A DNA stretch of 64,000 nucleotides from Aestuariibaculum marinum (GTDB lineage: Bacteria > Bacteroidota > Bacteroidia > Flavobacteriales > Flavobacteriaceae). Position numbers and translations under genes: made by a program. The stretch spans positions 62,001 through 126,000 of the forward strand of contig NZ_JACVXD010000007.1 in assembly GCF_014596975.1 (NCBI RefSeq). Direction: 5' to 3'. The notes beneath the pieces were generated by a model. It worked only from the letters and a program-made list of their open reading frames with translations, did not search any database and had not been told where the DNA came from. Shown here one piece after another: positions 25,562-33,925 of this stretch (position 1 is its first letter; every line of letters begins with the position of its first letter).

Positions 25562-27952
25562 TTATTCGTCGTTGTCGTCTTCTTCCGGAATAATATTTAT
25601 TGAAGGCTCTTTTAAAACTTCTTTATTGGCAATACTGCGTTCTAACGATAATAATAACGAAGGCAGTAGTAATAAGTTCGATAACATGGCAAATAACAGT
25701 GTTGTCGAAACTAAAGCTCCCAAGGCAACGGTTCCACCAAAGCTTGAAATGGTAAAAACCGAAAATCCAAAGAACAGTACAATGGACGTATAAAACATGC
25801 TCACTCCGGTTTCACGCAATGCGCCATAAACCGAAGGTTTGATTTTCCAGTGTCTGGCTTGTAATTCTTGTCGGTATTTTGCCAGGAAATGTATCGTGTC
25901 GTCTACCGAAATACCAAAGGCAATACTAAATACCAAAATAGTTGATGGCTTTATTGGAACGCCTAAATACCCCATTAAACCAGCCGTAACTAATAGTGGT
26001 AATAAGTTTGGTATTAATGAAATAATAATCATTCTAAACGACCTAAACATATAGGCCATGAAAAGAGCAATTAAAATAATAGCCAGGGACAATGAAATTA
26101 CCAGATTCTTAACCAGATATTTTGTTCCTTTTTGAAAAACCACCGCTTTACCAGTCATGGTAACGGTATAACGTTCTCCAGGGAATAGTTTGTCTATTTT
26201 GGTTTGAAGATTTTCCTCAATACGCTCCATCTTTTCGGTACCAATATCCTTCATAAACGTAGTAATACGTGCGTATTGCCCTGTGCTGTCTACAAAGTTT
26301 TTAAGTAAGTCGACATTCGATGATGAGTTTTTAGCGTACGATAAAATAAAACTGTTTTCCTGGCTTGTTGGTAACTGGTAATATTTCGTGTTGCCGTTAT
26401 AGTAGGCTTGTTTAGAATATTTTACCAGGTCTACTACAGAAATGGGTTTTGATAGTTCAGGAATTTCATTGATGACTTCTTGTAATTCATCCATACGTTT
26501 TAAAGTCGCTAGTTTCATAACTCCTTTTTTACGTTTGGTGTCTATCATAATTTCAACAGGCATGATACCATTAAATTCTTTTTCGAAAAAACGAATATCG
26601 CTAACGAAATCGGAATCCTGAGGCATGTCTTCAATTAAACTCCCGGTAATTTTTATTTGGTAAATCCCAATAATACTTACAATAAGTAAAACTAAACCGG
26701 TACAGTAAATAGCAATACGTTCTTGCTTTACCATACGTTCCATCCAGTCTACAAAACCACCAATCCAGCGTTTATTTAAGTGTTCTAAATGGCGATCTTT
26801 AGGGAAAGGTAAAAAGGTGTATATAATTGGAATAATTAATAAACACAATACAAAAATAGCCAGAATACTTAACGAGGCTACAATACCAAATTCTTTTAAT
26901 AAGGTGCTTTCGGTAAGTATAAAGGTTGCAAAACCAGAAGCCGTAGTAATATTTGTCATTAAAGTCGCATTACCAATTTTGGTAATGACACGTTGTAACG
27001 ATTTTACTTTATTACCGTGTTTTTTTACTTCATTTTGGTATTTATTAATTAAGAAAATACAGTTTGGAATTCCGATGACAATAATAAGTGGCGGAATTAA
27101 AGCTGTAAGTACAGTAATTTCATAGTTAAGGGTTCCGAGGATTCCTAAGGTCCACATCACTCCAATACTCACCACGATAAGTGAAATAAAAGTAGCTCTA
27201 AATGAACGGAAGAAGAAAAAGAAAATAACTGATGTTACCAATAATGCAGCACCAACAAACCAGCCAATTTCACTAACAATAACTTGTGCATTTAAAGTTC
27301 GTATATAAGGCATCCCAGAAATACGAACGTTTAAATTATTAGCTTCAGAAAATGCTCTTACCGTTGGCTCTAAAGTGTTGGCAACAAAGTCTTTTCTAAT
27401 AGAGGTGTTTACAATATCTTTTTTTAAGTATATGGCCGTTCTAATGGTTTTAGTTTCCTTGTTGAACAACACATTATCGTAAAACGGATATTTATTAAAC
27501 AGTTCGTATTCCAGAGATTCAATTTGCTCGATAGATGAAATAGAATCTTTAATAAATGGTTCTAAGGTAAACTTTTCGTGTGTGGTGTCTTTAACTAACT
27601 TCTGTAAGTCTTTTACCGAAACAACAGTTTCAACCTCGTCGTATTTTTTAAAATCTTGAGCCAGATTGTTCCATGCGTTTAACTTTTCGACAGTTAAAAG
27701 CGTAGAATCTTTAACGCCAAGAATAATTAGGTTGCCTTCTTCTCCAAAGATGTTTAAAAACTCATTATACTTAACATTAACCTCGTGGTCATCTGGTAAT
27801 AAATTAGCTTCGGTATTGGAAAAACGCATGTTTTTCCATTGGGTGCTAAATAAAACCGTAATAGCAACAATACTAACTAATATCCCTATTTTATTACGTA
27901 AAATAAGTCGGGCAACAACGTCCCAAAAGTGTTTTGTAAAAAGTTTAAGCAT
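25562..27952 (-). CDS. MMPL/RND-family exporter (hopanoid- or lipid-type)
   Basis: A 796-residue inner-membrane transporter with two repeats. Each has one membrane helix, a large periplasmic loop and a five-helix block. TM-rich blocks fall at ~220-390 and ~620-780. Sterol-sensing-like phrases are [18 protein letters not shown] and [20 protein letters not shown]; the second has the acidic pair used in proton relay. It resembles the HpnN/YdfJ-type MMPL proteins more than drug efflux RND pumps, and the C-terminus is acidic ([10 protein letters not shown]). The downstream neighbour is asnS; upstream (at 28000) is a beta-barrel. Substrate is unknown. Confidence 0.88.
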   Translation of the reverse strand: MLKLFTKHFWDVVARLILRNKIGILVSIVAITVLFSTQWKNMRFSNTEANLLPDDHEVNVKYNEFLNIFGEEGNLIILGVKDSTLLTVEKLNAWNNLAQDFKKYDEVETVVSVKDLQKLVKDTTHEKFTLEPFIKDSISSIEQIESLEYELFNKYPFYDNVLFNKETKTIRTAIYLKKDIVNTSIRKDFVANTLEPTVRAFSEANNLNVRISGMPYIRTLNAQVIVSEIGWFVGAALLVTSVIFFFFFRSFRATFISLIVVSIGVMWTLGILGTLNYEITVLTALIPPLIIVIGIPNCIFLINKYQNEVKKHGNKVKSLQRVITKIGNATLMTNITTASGFATFILTESTLLKEFGIVASLSILAIFVLCLLIIPIIYTFLPFPKDRHLEHLNKRWIGGFVDWMERMVKQERIAIYCTGLVLLIVSIIGIYQIKITGSLIEDMPQDSDFVSDIRFFEKEFNGIMPVEIMIDTKRKKGVMKLATLKRMDELQEVINEIPELSKPISVVDLVKYSKQAYYNGNTKYYQLPTSQENSFILSYAKNSSSNVDLLKNFVDSTGQYARITTFMKDIGTEKMERIEENLQTKIDKLFPGERYTVTMTGKAVVFQKGTKYLVKNLVISLSLAIILIALFMAYMFRSFRMIIISLIPNLLPLLVTAGLMGYLGVPIKPSTILVFSIAFGISVDDTIHFLAKYRQELQARHWKIKPSVYGALRETGVSMFYTSIVLFFGFSVFTISSFGGTVALGALVSTTLLFAMLSNLLLLPSLLLSLERSIANKEVLKEPSINIIPEEDDNDE

Positions 27953-27971
27953 GCCTTAAATAAAAGTTGGG

Positions 27972-27979
27972 CAAAGGTA
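27972..27979 (-). promoter_or_regulatory. -7 promoter element of the MMPL exporter gene
   Basis: TACCTTTG on the minus strand fits TAnnTTTG and lies 19 bases before the ATG at 27952. No convincing -33 box is found at 19-21 bases. Confidence 0.45.
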
Positions 27980-27999
27980 GGAAAAACAAGTGTATTACC

Positions 28000-29271
28000 T
28001 CATAAAGAGACGTTAAATGTAAACTTAAAAGCAATATTATCTGCGATATCCGGAAGGTGATATGCGCCATATCTGTAAGTAAAGCTTAAACCGAAACCAA
28101 AAAGTAATTTATTAAGCTCAAAACCCGATTCGGTATATCCTTTATCTAAGGTATTAAAGGTAATATTTTGATGACGGTCGGGGTTGTCCATATTTCCTAA
28201 AGCATATCGCATAATTAGCACCATTTGCGGTTTGTATTTTGGAGAAATATTAAAAGGTTTCAGGTAGTGTTTAAATTGAACCGTTGTGAATTTATCTGAA
28301 AAGAATTCGTTAAAATACATGGTTTCAAAACTATTAATACCAGCGACTGAAAACCGTTGTAAAATGGTTTCCTTGTTAATGTTGTTAGGGTAGGCGTGGT
28401 ATAAGTGGGTTAAAGGAACATCTCCATTAGCCATACCGGCCACTAGTACGATTTGTGAGTAGCTTGCTTTCTCGTCGCCAAATTGATAGATGGTTCTGAA
28501 ATCTAATTTTGAAAAATTGAAATCGCTTTTAAAAACATCTTTAAAACTTTTGGTGTATTGAACGGTAAACTTAGGAAACCCTTTTTTAACTTCTTTTAAA
28601 CCTTGTCTTGAGTCTTCATAAATGCTAAACGGACTCCATTGTAATGCGAATTTAGTGGAACTAATATCGAATTCATTAAACGACGTGTCTCCAACAACGT
28701 ATGTGTAATTATATGTTGGGTCTATATGACTGATAGAGAATACAGATTCTGATAAAATCTTTGGAGTTATTTGATGCTCTAAACCAATAGATTTTGTTAC
28801 ATGCGCATGAAATAAGCTTATGTTAAGTAGTCTCGGCTCAAAAAATTGAAAAAAACGTTTATCGGTTAAAAATTTGGTGCTTCCTGTTTCCTGTAAATCG
28901 TCTGTATATGAAGCACTAATCCAGGTATTTGTTTTTTCGGCTAAACGATAAGCACCACCGACACTATATTTAAATTTGTCGTCACCGAATCCGTAAACAA
29001 GATACCCGTTTACACGAAAAGATTCTGATAGTGCGTCGTTGGTAATACCTCCAAGTCCGGTTCGTAAGGCCTCGTATTGGTTGTACTTAATAAGGTAACG
29101 CAAATCGAAATTGAAGTATTTTGTCGGGAAATAGCCATTACCTAAATGCTCGATAAAAGCTTTACGTTTGAGCGAATCCTTTACCGTTTCTTTGGTATCT
29201 ACAGATAACGATTGCGCCTGCAACATGGAGGAAGCATATAAACAAAAAATAAGAAAGAGATGCTTTAACAT
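28000..29271 (-). CDS. DUF5686-like outer-membrane beta-barrel protein
   Basis: A 423-residue protein with signal peptide (residues 1-19, ending MLQAQ). The rest is a chain of amphipathic strands (FNFDLRYLIKYNQYEALRTGLGG, FKYSVGGAYRLAEKTNTWISASY) ending in a C-terminal barrel strand NIAFKFTFNVSL. This resembles the C-terminal barrel of DUF5686/carboxypeptidase-regulatory-like proteins of Bacteroidota, but the N-terminal Ig-like regulatory domain is missing, so this is a barrel-only variant. It precedes the MMPL exporter on the same strand by 47 bases, so the pair may form an envelope transport unit. Confidence 0.72.
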   Translation of the reverse strand: MLKHLFLIFCLYASSMLQAQSLSVDTKETVKDSLKRKAFIEHLGNGYFPTKYFNFDLRYLIKYNQYEALRTGLGGITNDALSESFRVNGYLVYGFGDDKFKYSVGGAYRLAEKTNTWISASYTDDLQETGSTKFLTDKRFFQFFEPRLLNISLFHAHVTKSIGLEHQITPKILSESVFSISHIDPTYNYTYVVGDTSFNEFDISSTKFALQWSPFSIYEDSRQGLKEVKKGFPKFTVQYTKSFKDVFKSDFNFSKLDFRTIYQFGDEKASYSQIVLVAGMANGDVPLTHLYHAYPNNINKETILQRFSVAGINSFETMYFNEFFSDKFTTVQFKHYLKPFNISPKYKPQMVLIMRYALGNMDNPDRHQNITFNTLDKGYTESGFELNKLLFGFGLSFTYRYGAYHLPDIADNIAFKFTFNVSL

Positions 29272-29301
29272 AGTTGCAGCTAAAAAGCTTCAAGTTTATA
29301 A

Positions 29302-29326
29302 AAAAAGCGACTTAATGTCGCTTTTT
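29302..29326 (-). terminator. Rho-independent terminator after pyrH-frr
   Basis: AAAAAGCGAC (29302-29311) and GTCGCTTTTT (29317-29326) pair around a five-base loop; on the minus strand a T-run (CTTTTTTTATA) follows. The stem begins just after the frr stop codon. Confidence 0.88.
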
Positions 29327-29330
29327 AATA

Positions 29331-29888
29331 TTATACGGTCATGATTTCCTTTTCTTTCACATCGAAAATATCATCAATCTTTTTAACGTACTTATCGGTG
29401 ATTTGTTGTACGTCTATCTCAGCATTTTTCTTAACATCATCAGAAACGTCGTCTAACTTTTTAATATCGTTGTTAGCGTCTTTTCTAGCCGTTCTAATAC
29501 TAATTTTAGCATCTTCAGCTTCAGCTTTAGCTTGTTTTGCTAAATCGCGTCTGCGTTCTTCAGTTAAAGGTGGTACATTAATAATAATAGTATCACCATT
29601 GTTCATTGGGTTAAAACCTAAATTAGCAATCATAATACCACGCTCAATTTCTTGAAGCATATTTTTTTCCCATGGTTGTACAGTAATTGTTCTACCATCA
29701 GGAGTACTAACATTAGCTACCTGGCTTAATGGTGTTTGAGCCCCGTAGTAATCTACCATAACACTTCCTAACATGGCAGGACTTGCTTTACCTGCACGAA
29801 TGTTTACAAATGCTTTTTCTAAGTGCTTAATAGCATTAGTCATGGACTCTTTTGCAGTGTCTAGTATAAATTGAATGTCTTCGTTCAT
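29331..29888 (-). CDS. frr: Ribosome recycling factor
   Basis: Splits the post-termination ribosome together with EF-G. It is 185 residues, the standard length. The conserved phrases VNIRAGKASPAMLG, LSQVANVSTPDGRTITVQPWEK and NPMNNGDTIIINVPPLTEERRRDLAKQ are all present. It follows pyrH by 48 bases on the same strand, the usual bacterial pyrH-frr pair. Confidence 0.98.
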   Translation of the reverse strand: MNEDIQFILDTAKESMTNAIKHLEKAFVNIRAGKASPAMLGSVMVDYYGAQTPLSQVANVSTPDGRTITVQPWEKNMLQEIERGIMIANLGFNPMNNGDTIIINVPPLTEERRRDLAKQAKAEAEDAKISIRTARKDANNDIKKLDDVSDDVKKNAEIDVQQITDKYVKKIDDIFDVKEKEIMTV

Positions 29889-29936
29889 GTTTTTAGCTTT
29901 TAAGTAAAATCAATGTTTCAAAAATTGCGCCAAATG

Positions 29937-30644
29937 TTATAGGTTAACCTCGGTACCAACTTTTTCGCCGGAAACGACTTTTAAAAGGTTTCCTTTTTTA
30001 TTCATATCGAATACTATAATTGGTAACTGGTTTTCTTGACTTAAGGTGAAAGCCGTAGTATCCATAACTTTTAAGCCTTTTCTTAAAACATCATCGAAAG
30101 ATATGAAATTAAATTTAGTGGCTTTGTCATCTTTTTCAGGATCGGCATTGTAAATACCATCAACACGAGTTCCTTTTAAAATTACATCGGCTTCAATTTC
30201 TATAGCGCGTAAAACGGCTGCAGAATCGGTTGTGAAATAAGGGTTTCCTGTACCTCCTCCAAAAATAACCACACGACCTTTTTCAAGGTGACGTATAGCT
30301 CTTCTTCTAATAAAAGGTTCGGCTACTTCGTTAATTTTTATAGCAGATTGTAATCTTGTAGGTATATCGGCATCTTCCAGGGCACTTTGTAATGCCAGAC
30401 CATTAATTACTGTGGCTAACATTCCCATGTGATCTCCTTGTACACGATCCATACCGTTACTTGCTCCGGCAACACCTCTAAAAATGTTTCCTCCGCCAAT
30501 AACAATGGCAACTTCTACACCTTTATCGGTGATTTGTTTAATGTCGTTTGCATATTCGGCTAAACGTTCTGGATCTATACCATATTGGCGATCTCCCATT
30601 AAAGCTTCGCCAGATAATTTAAGGAGTATTCTTTTGTATTTCAT
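29937..30644 (-). CDS. pyrH: UMP kinase
   Basis: Phosphorylates UMP to UDP in pyrimidine nucleotide synthesis. It is 235 residues of the amino acid kinase fold. Visible motifs are [39 protein letters not shown] and [23 protein letters not shown]. Upstream of it is a strong terminator closing tsf, so pyrH-frr is a separate transcription unit with a TATATTTG element at 30667-30674. Confidence 0.98.
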   Translation of the reverse strand: MKYKRILLKLSGEALMGDRQYGIDPERLAEYANDIKQITDKGVEVAIVIGGGNIFRGVAGASNGMDRVQGDHMGMLATVINGLALQSALEDADIPTRLQSAIKINEVAEPFIRRRAIRHLEKGRVVIFGGGTGNPYFTTDSAAVLRAIEIEADVILKGTRVDGIYNADPEKDDKATKFNFISFDDVLRKGLKVMDTTAFTLSQENQLPIIVFDMNKKGNLLKVVSGEKVGTEVNL

Positions 30645-30666
30645 TTATTTGTTTACTCAGGTTGTG

Positions 30667-30674
30667 CAAATATA
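30667..30674 (-). promoter_or_regulatory. -7 promoter element of pyrH
   Basis: TATATTTG on the minus strand, 22 bases before the pyrH ATG, fits TAnnTTTG and lies just after the tsf terminator. Confidence 0.55.
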
Positions 30675-30741
30675 ATCAATATCTTAAATTGCTAAAGTGA
30701 ATTTTTTAGGCAATTTAAAAACTTAAGATTTGTGTATAAAA

Positions 30742-30773
30742 AAAACCATTGTACTAAAAAGCACAATGGTTTT
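30742..30773 (-). terminator. Rho-independent terminator after tsf
   Basis: An 11-bp perfect stem (30742-30752 with 30763-30773), 10-base loop and, on the minus strand, a run of eight T. Confidence 0.9.
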
Positions 30774-30794
30774 ATATTTTTGTTGTTAAATAGA

Positions 30795-31769
30795 TTAACC
30801 TACAGAAGCTCTTTTGAAATCAACGATTTCAACGTCACCGTAAGAAGCTACATATTTAGCAACAGTAGATTTTTCATCTTTAATGAAATTTTGGTCTAAT
30901 AAACATTTTTCTTTATCAAGAGTTGTGTTATCAGAAACAAAACGATCCATTTTACCTGGTAAGATGTTAGCCCAGATTTTTTCTGGTTTACCTTCAGCAG
31001 CTAATTGTGCTTTTGCATCTTCTTCAGCTTGCGCTAATACCTCAGGAGTTAATTGAGACATAGAGATGTATTTAGGTACGTTTTTAAGTGTTTTACCTAA
31101 ACGTGCTAACTCTTCGTTATCTTTTTCGATTACAGCAATTCTAGCTTCAGTTTCAGAAGCAACATAAGTAGGATCGAAATCTTTGTAAGATAAAGTTGTT
31201 GCACCCATAGAAGCTACTTGCATAGCTACATCTTTTACTAAAGTTTCAGCGTTATCTACTTTTGCAGATAAACCAACTAAAGCAGCGATTTTGTTAATGT
31301 GAACGTAAGCACCAACGTAAGGAGCTTCTAGTTTTTCGAAAGACGTAATGTCTAACTTCTCACCAATAACACCAGTTTGCTCAACTAATTTATCAGCAAC
31401 TGTAAGACCACCAAAGTCTGCCGCTAAGAATTCTTCTTTAGTGTTATAGTTTAATGCAAGCTCAGCTAAATCGTTAGCTAATTTTACAAAGTTTTCGTTT
31501 TTACCTACGAAATCAGTCTCACATCCTAAAACGATAGCAACACCTGCAGTTTGGTCTGCGTTTAATTTAGCAACAGCAGCACCTTCAGAAGAATCTCTGT
31601 CAGCTCTTTTTTCTGCTACTTTTTGTCCTTTTTTACGTAAAACTTCAATTGCCTTATCAAAATCTCCACCAGCTTCAACTAAAGCTTTTTTACAATCCAT
31701 CATTCCTGCACCAGTAGCTTGTCTTAATTTGTTAACCTCTGCTGCTGTAACTTTTACTGTAGATTCCAT
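30795..31769 (-). CDS. tsf: Elongation factor Ts
   Basis: Guanine-nucleotide exchange factor for EF-Tu. It is 324 residues. The N-terminal UBA-like domain is KVTAAEVNKLRQATGAGMMDCKKALVEAGGDFDKAIEVLRKKG. The core contains CETDFVGKNENFVKLAND (the exchange signature TDFV) and ALVGLSAK, followed by the dimerisation region. Length is longer than E. coli (283) because of the Bacteroidota-type insertion (DVAMQVASMG through FDPTYVASE). It follows rpsB as in most bacteria. Confidence 0.98.
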   Translation of the reverse strand: MESTVKVTAAEVNKLRQATGAGMMDCKKALVEAGGDFDKAIEVLRKKGQKVAEKRADRDSSEGAAVAKLNADQTAGVAIVLGCETDFVGKNENFVKLANDLAELALNYNTKEEFLAADFGGLTVADKLVEQTGVIGEKLDITSFEKLEAPYVGAYVHINKIAALVGLSAKVDNAETLVKDVAMQVASMGATTLSYKDFDPTYVASETEARIAVIEKDNEELARLGKTLKNVPKYISMSQLTPEVLAQAEEDAKAQLAAEGKPEKIWANILPGKMDRFVSDNTTLDKEKCLLDQNFIKDEKSTVAKYVASYGDVEIVDFKRASVG

Positions 31770-31788
31770 ATATTTTTTAATTTAAAAA

Positions 31789-31832
31789 AAGTCGTTTAAC
31801 ATATTTCAACAAAGAAAATAATTAAACGACTT
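31789..31832 (-). promoter_or_regulatory. Terminator-like hairpin between rpsB and tsf (candidate attenuator)
   Basis: AAGTCGTTTAA (31789-31799) pairs with TTAAACGACTT (31822-31832), an 11-bp stem with a 22-base loop. On the minus strand it is followed by a run of T (GACTTTTTTTAAA). It sits between the rpsB stop (31855) and the tsf start (31769). Partial termination here would lower tsf relative to rpsB. E. coli also has a terminator-like structure between these genes. Confidence 0.6.
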
Positions 31833-31854
31833 AGTTATATTGTGTAATTGTTAA

Positions 31855-32616
31855 TTATTCTTCCTCATTAGCTGCAACTGTTTTAGCTGCTGCTTTTTTA
31901 GCTTTAGGAGCATCTCCTTCTGCTTTCTCAGCTTTTCTTTCTGCTAAACCTGCAGAGATAGAAGCTGTAACATGAGTTAAGATTTTATCGATCGATTTAG
32001 AAGCGTCGTCGTTTGCTGGGATAACATAATCAACTTGACGAGGGTCAGAGTTGGTATCTACCATAGCAAAAATAGGAATGTTTAATTTTTGAGCTTCTTT
32101 AATCGCGATGTGTTCACGTTTAATATCAACTACAAATAAAGCACCTGGTAAACGCGTCATGTCGCTAATAGAACCTAAGTTTTTCTCTAACTTAGCTCTT
32201 AAACGATCTACTTGTAAACGTTCTTTTTTAGATAACGTGTTGAAAGTACCATCTTTCTTCATTCTATCGATAGAAGCCATTTTCTTAACAGCTTTTCTAA
32301 TAGTAACGAAGTTAGTTAACATACCACCTGGCCATCTTTCAGTGATGTAAGGCATGTTGATAGCTCCTGCTTTTTCAGCAACGATATCTTTAGCTTGCTT
32401 TTTAGTTGCAACGAATAAAATTTTACGACCAGAAGCTGCGATTTTTGCTAACGCTGCTCCAGCTTCGTCAATTTTAGCTGCAGTTTTATATAAGTTGATA
32501 ATATGGATGCCATTACGCTCCATGTATACGTAAGGAGCCATGTTTGGGTCCCACTTACGAGTAAGGTGTCCGAAGTGTACACCTGCTTCAAGTAATTCTT
32601 TTACTTCTACTGCCAT
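31855..32616 (-). CDS. rpsB: 30S ribosomal protein S2
   Basis: Ribosomal protein S2, 253 residues. Conserved phrases: LLEAGVHFGHLTRKWDPNMAPYVY, FVATKKQAKDIV, YITERWPGGMLTNFVTIRK and GALFVVDIKREHIAIKEA. The C-terminus is an Ala/Lys/Glu-rich tail. It is preceded by a 144-base leader after rpsI and followed by tsf. Confidence 0.98.
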   Translation of the reverse strand: MAVEVKELLEAGVHFGHLTRKWDPNMAPYVYMERNGIHIINLYKTAAKIDEAGAALAKIAASGRKILFVATKKQAKDIVAEKAGAINMPYITERWPGGMLTNFVTIRKAVKKMASIDRMKKDGTFNTLSKKERLQVDRLRAKLEKNLGSISDMTRLPGALFVVDIKREHIAIKEAQKLNIPIFAMVDTNSDPRQVDYVIPANDDASKSIDKILTHVTASISAGLAERKAEKAEGDAPKAKKAAAKTVAANEEE

Positions 32617-32760
32617 TTTTGTAATAGTTTACGTTCTGTTGAATTAGCAATGATTAAGTGGTCATAGAATATTCGCCTTAACCATTTAGATGCTAAACTA
32701 AATCCTGTTTTGTAAACAAGGATAACAACAATAACTGTTATTAATTTTTTTAATTTAATA
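32617..32760 (-). promoter_or_regulatory. Untranslated region before rpsB (possible r-protein leader)
   Basis: A 144-base gap between rpsI and rpsB is long for this r-protein operon. On the minus strand it can form a hairpin from TAAATGG and CCACTTA (about 32656-32690), and a second from CCTTGTTT and AAACAGG. Known S2 leaders in other bacteria bind S2 to repress the operon; whether this folds and acts the same way is inference. Confidence 0.35.
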
Positions 32761-33147
32761 TTAACGTTTAGAGAACTGGAATTTCTTACGAGCTTTCTTC
32801 TGACCGAATTTCTTACGCTCTACCATTCTTGGGTCTCTCGTTAATAAACCTTCTGGTTTAAGAGTTAATCTGTTTTCTGCATCTACTTCGCACATAGCAC
32901 GAGAGATTGCTAAACGAATAGCTTCTGCTTGACCAGTAATACCACCTCCATATACATTTACGGTAATATCAAAGTTGCTTTCATTGTTAGTCAAAGCTAA
33001 TGGTTGCTTAACTTTATACTGTAATGTAGCAGTAGTAAAGTAGCTAGCTAAGTCTTTTTTGTTAATAGTGATGTTCCCACTTCCAGCAGCAACATACGCA
33101 CGAGCAACAGCCGTTTTTCTACGGCCAATTTTGTGAATTACTTCCAT
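32761..33147 (-). CDS. rpsI: 30S ribosomal protein S9
   Basis: Ribosomal protein S9, 128 residues. IGRRKTAVARAYVAAGSGNITINKKDL opens the protein and it closes with the S9 tail GQKKARKKFQFSKR, which reaches the ribosomal P site. The start overlaps the rplM stop by one base (TAATG), so the two are coupled. Confidence 0.98.
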   Translation of the reverse strand: MEVIHKIGRRKTAVARAYVAAGSGNITINKKDLASYFTTATLQYKVKQPLALTNNESNFDITVNVYGGGITGQAEAIRLAISRAMCEVDAENRLTLKPEGLLTRDPRMVERKKFGQKKARKKFQFSKR

Positions 33148-33602
33148 TAATTGAATTCGTTTAAGTTAATTGTAGCTGGCTTTTGTGCAGCGTGAGCGTG
33201 CTCTGTGCCAACAACAACTGTTAAGTTACGGAATAAATCTGCACCTAATTTGTTTTTAGGTAACATTCCTTTTACTGATTTTTCTACGATTCTTGCTGGA
33301 TCTTTTCCAAACAATTCTGTAGCTGTTAAACTTCTTTGACCACCTGGGTAACCGGTGTGACGGATGTACGTTTTATCGTTCCATTTGTTTCCGGTTAAGT
33401 TGATTTTTTCAGCGTTGATAACAATTACGTTATCACCACAATCAACGTGAGGTGTGAAGCTAGGCTTGTGTTTACCTCTTAATAGTTTTGCAACTTTAGA
33501 AGCTAAACGACCCAAAGATTGTCCTTCGGCGTCAACTAAAACCCACTGCTTATCTGCAGTAGCTTTGTTAGCTGATACTGTTTTGTAGCTTAATGTGTCC
33601 AC
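33147..33602 (-). CDS. rplM: 50S ribosomal protein L13
   Basis: Ribosomal protein L13, 151 residues. Conserved phrases [46 protein letters not shown] and GMLPKNKLG are all present. First gene of the rplM-rpsI-rpsB-tsf run. Confidence 0.98.
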   Translation of the reverse strand: MDTLSYKTVSANKATADKQWVLVDAEGQSLGRLASKVAKLLRGKHKPSFTPHVDCGDNVIVINAEKINLTGNKWNDKTYIRHTGYPGGQRSLTATELFGKDPARIVEKSVKGMLPKNKLGADLFRNLTVVVGTEHAHAAQKPATINLNEFN

Positions 33603-33649
33603 GTTTTTAATTAATTTTTATTAAACATTCCTCTCTCAAAAAGAGTTTG

Positions 33650-33680
33650 CAAATTTACGATTAATTATTTTATTACCAAA
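33650..33680 (-). promoter_or_regulatory. Promoter of the rplM-rpsI-rpsB-tsf operon (TTTG-N19-TAAATTTG)
   Basis: On the minus strand, TTTG (33680-33677), 19 bases, then TAAATTTG (33657-33650). This is a textbook Bacteroidota primary promoter. The rplM ATG is 48 bases downstream. The rest of 33681-33905 is AT-rich and I see no gene in it, only a small TTTGTA-CTTA-TACAAA hairpin. Confidence 0.75.
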
Positions 33681-33910
33681 TAGACTCCTAACTTATTTTT
33701 ATACAGCTTTTTAAATTAGCAAAATATAGGATAATTATTATGTAAAGACATTATAATGAATTGTTTGTACTTATACAAATAAATTCAAGGACCGAAGTTT
33801 TAACAAATGGTAAAATTTTTAGTAACGTGTTAAGGCATCAAATTCGGGTTTCAGGGTGGTAAAAAAATCATAAAGCTTTAATAAATAAACAGCAAGACTT
33901 ATAAATTGAC

Positions 33911-33918
33911 TATTTTTG
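33911..33918 (+). promoter_or_regulatory. -7 promoter element of ygiQ, near-leaderless
   Basis: TATTTTTG fits TAnnTTTG and ends seven bases before the ATG at 33926, so the transcript would be leaderless or nearly so. Confidence 0.5.
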
Positions 33919-33925
33919 CAGCGTT

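Noticed and set aside
33661..33905. Hidden gene in the 33.7-33.9 kb gap
   Set aside because: Only short, AT-rich, low-complexity frames are present; apart from the rplM promoter and a small stem, nothing is supported.
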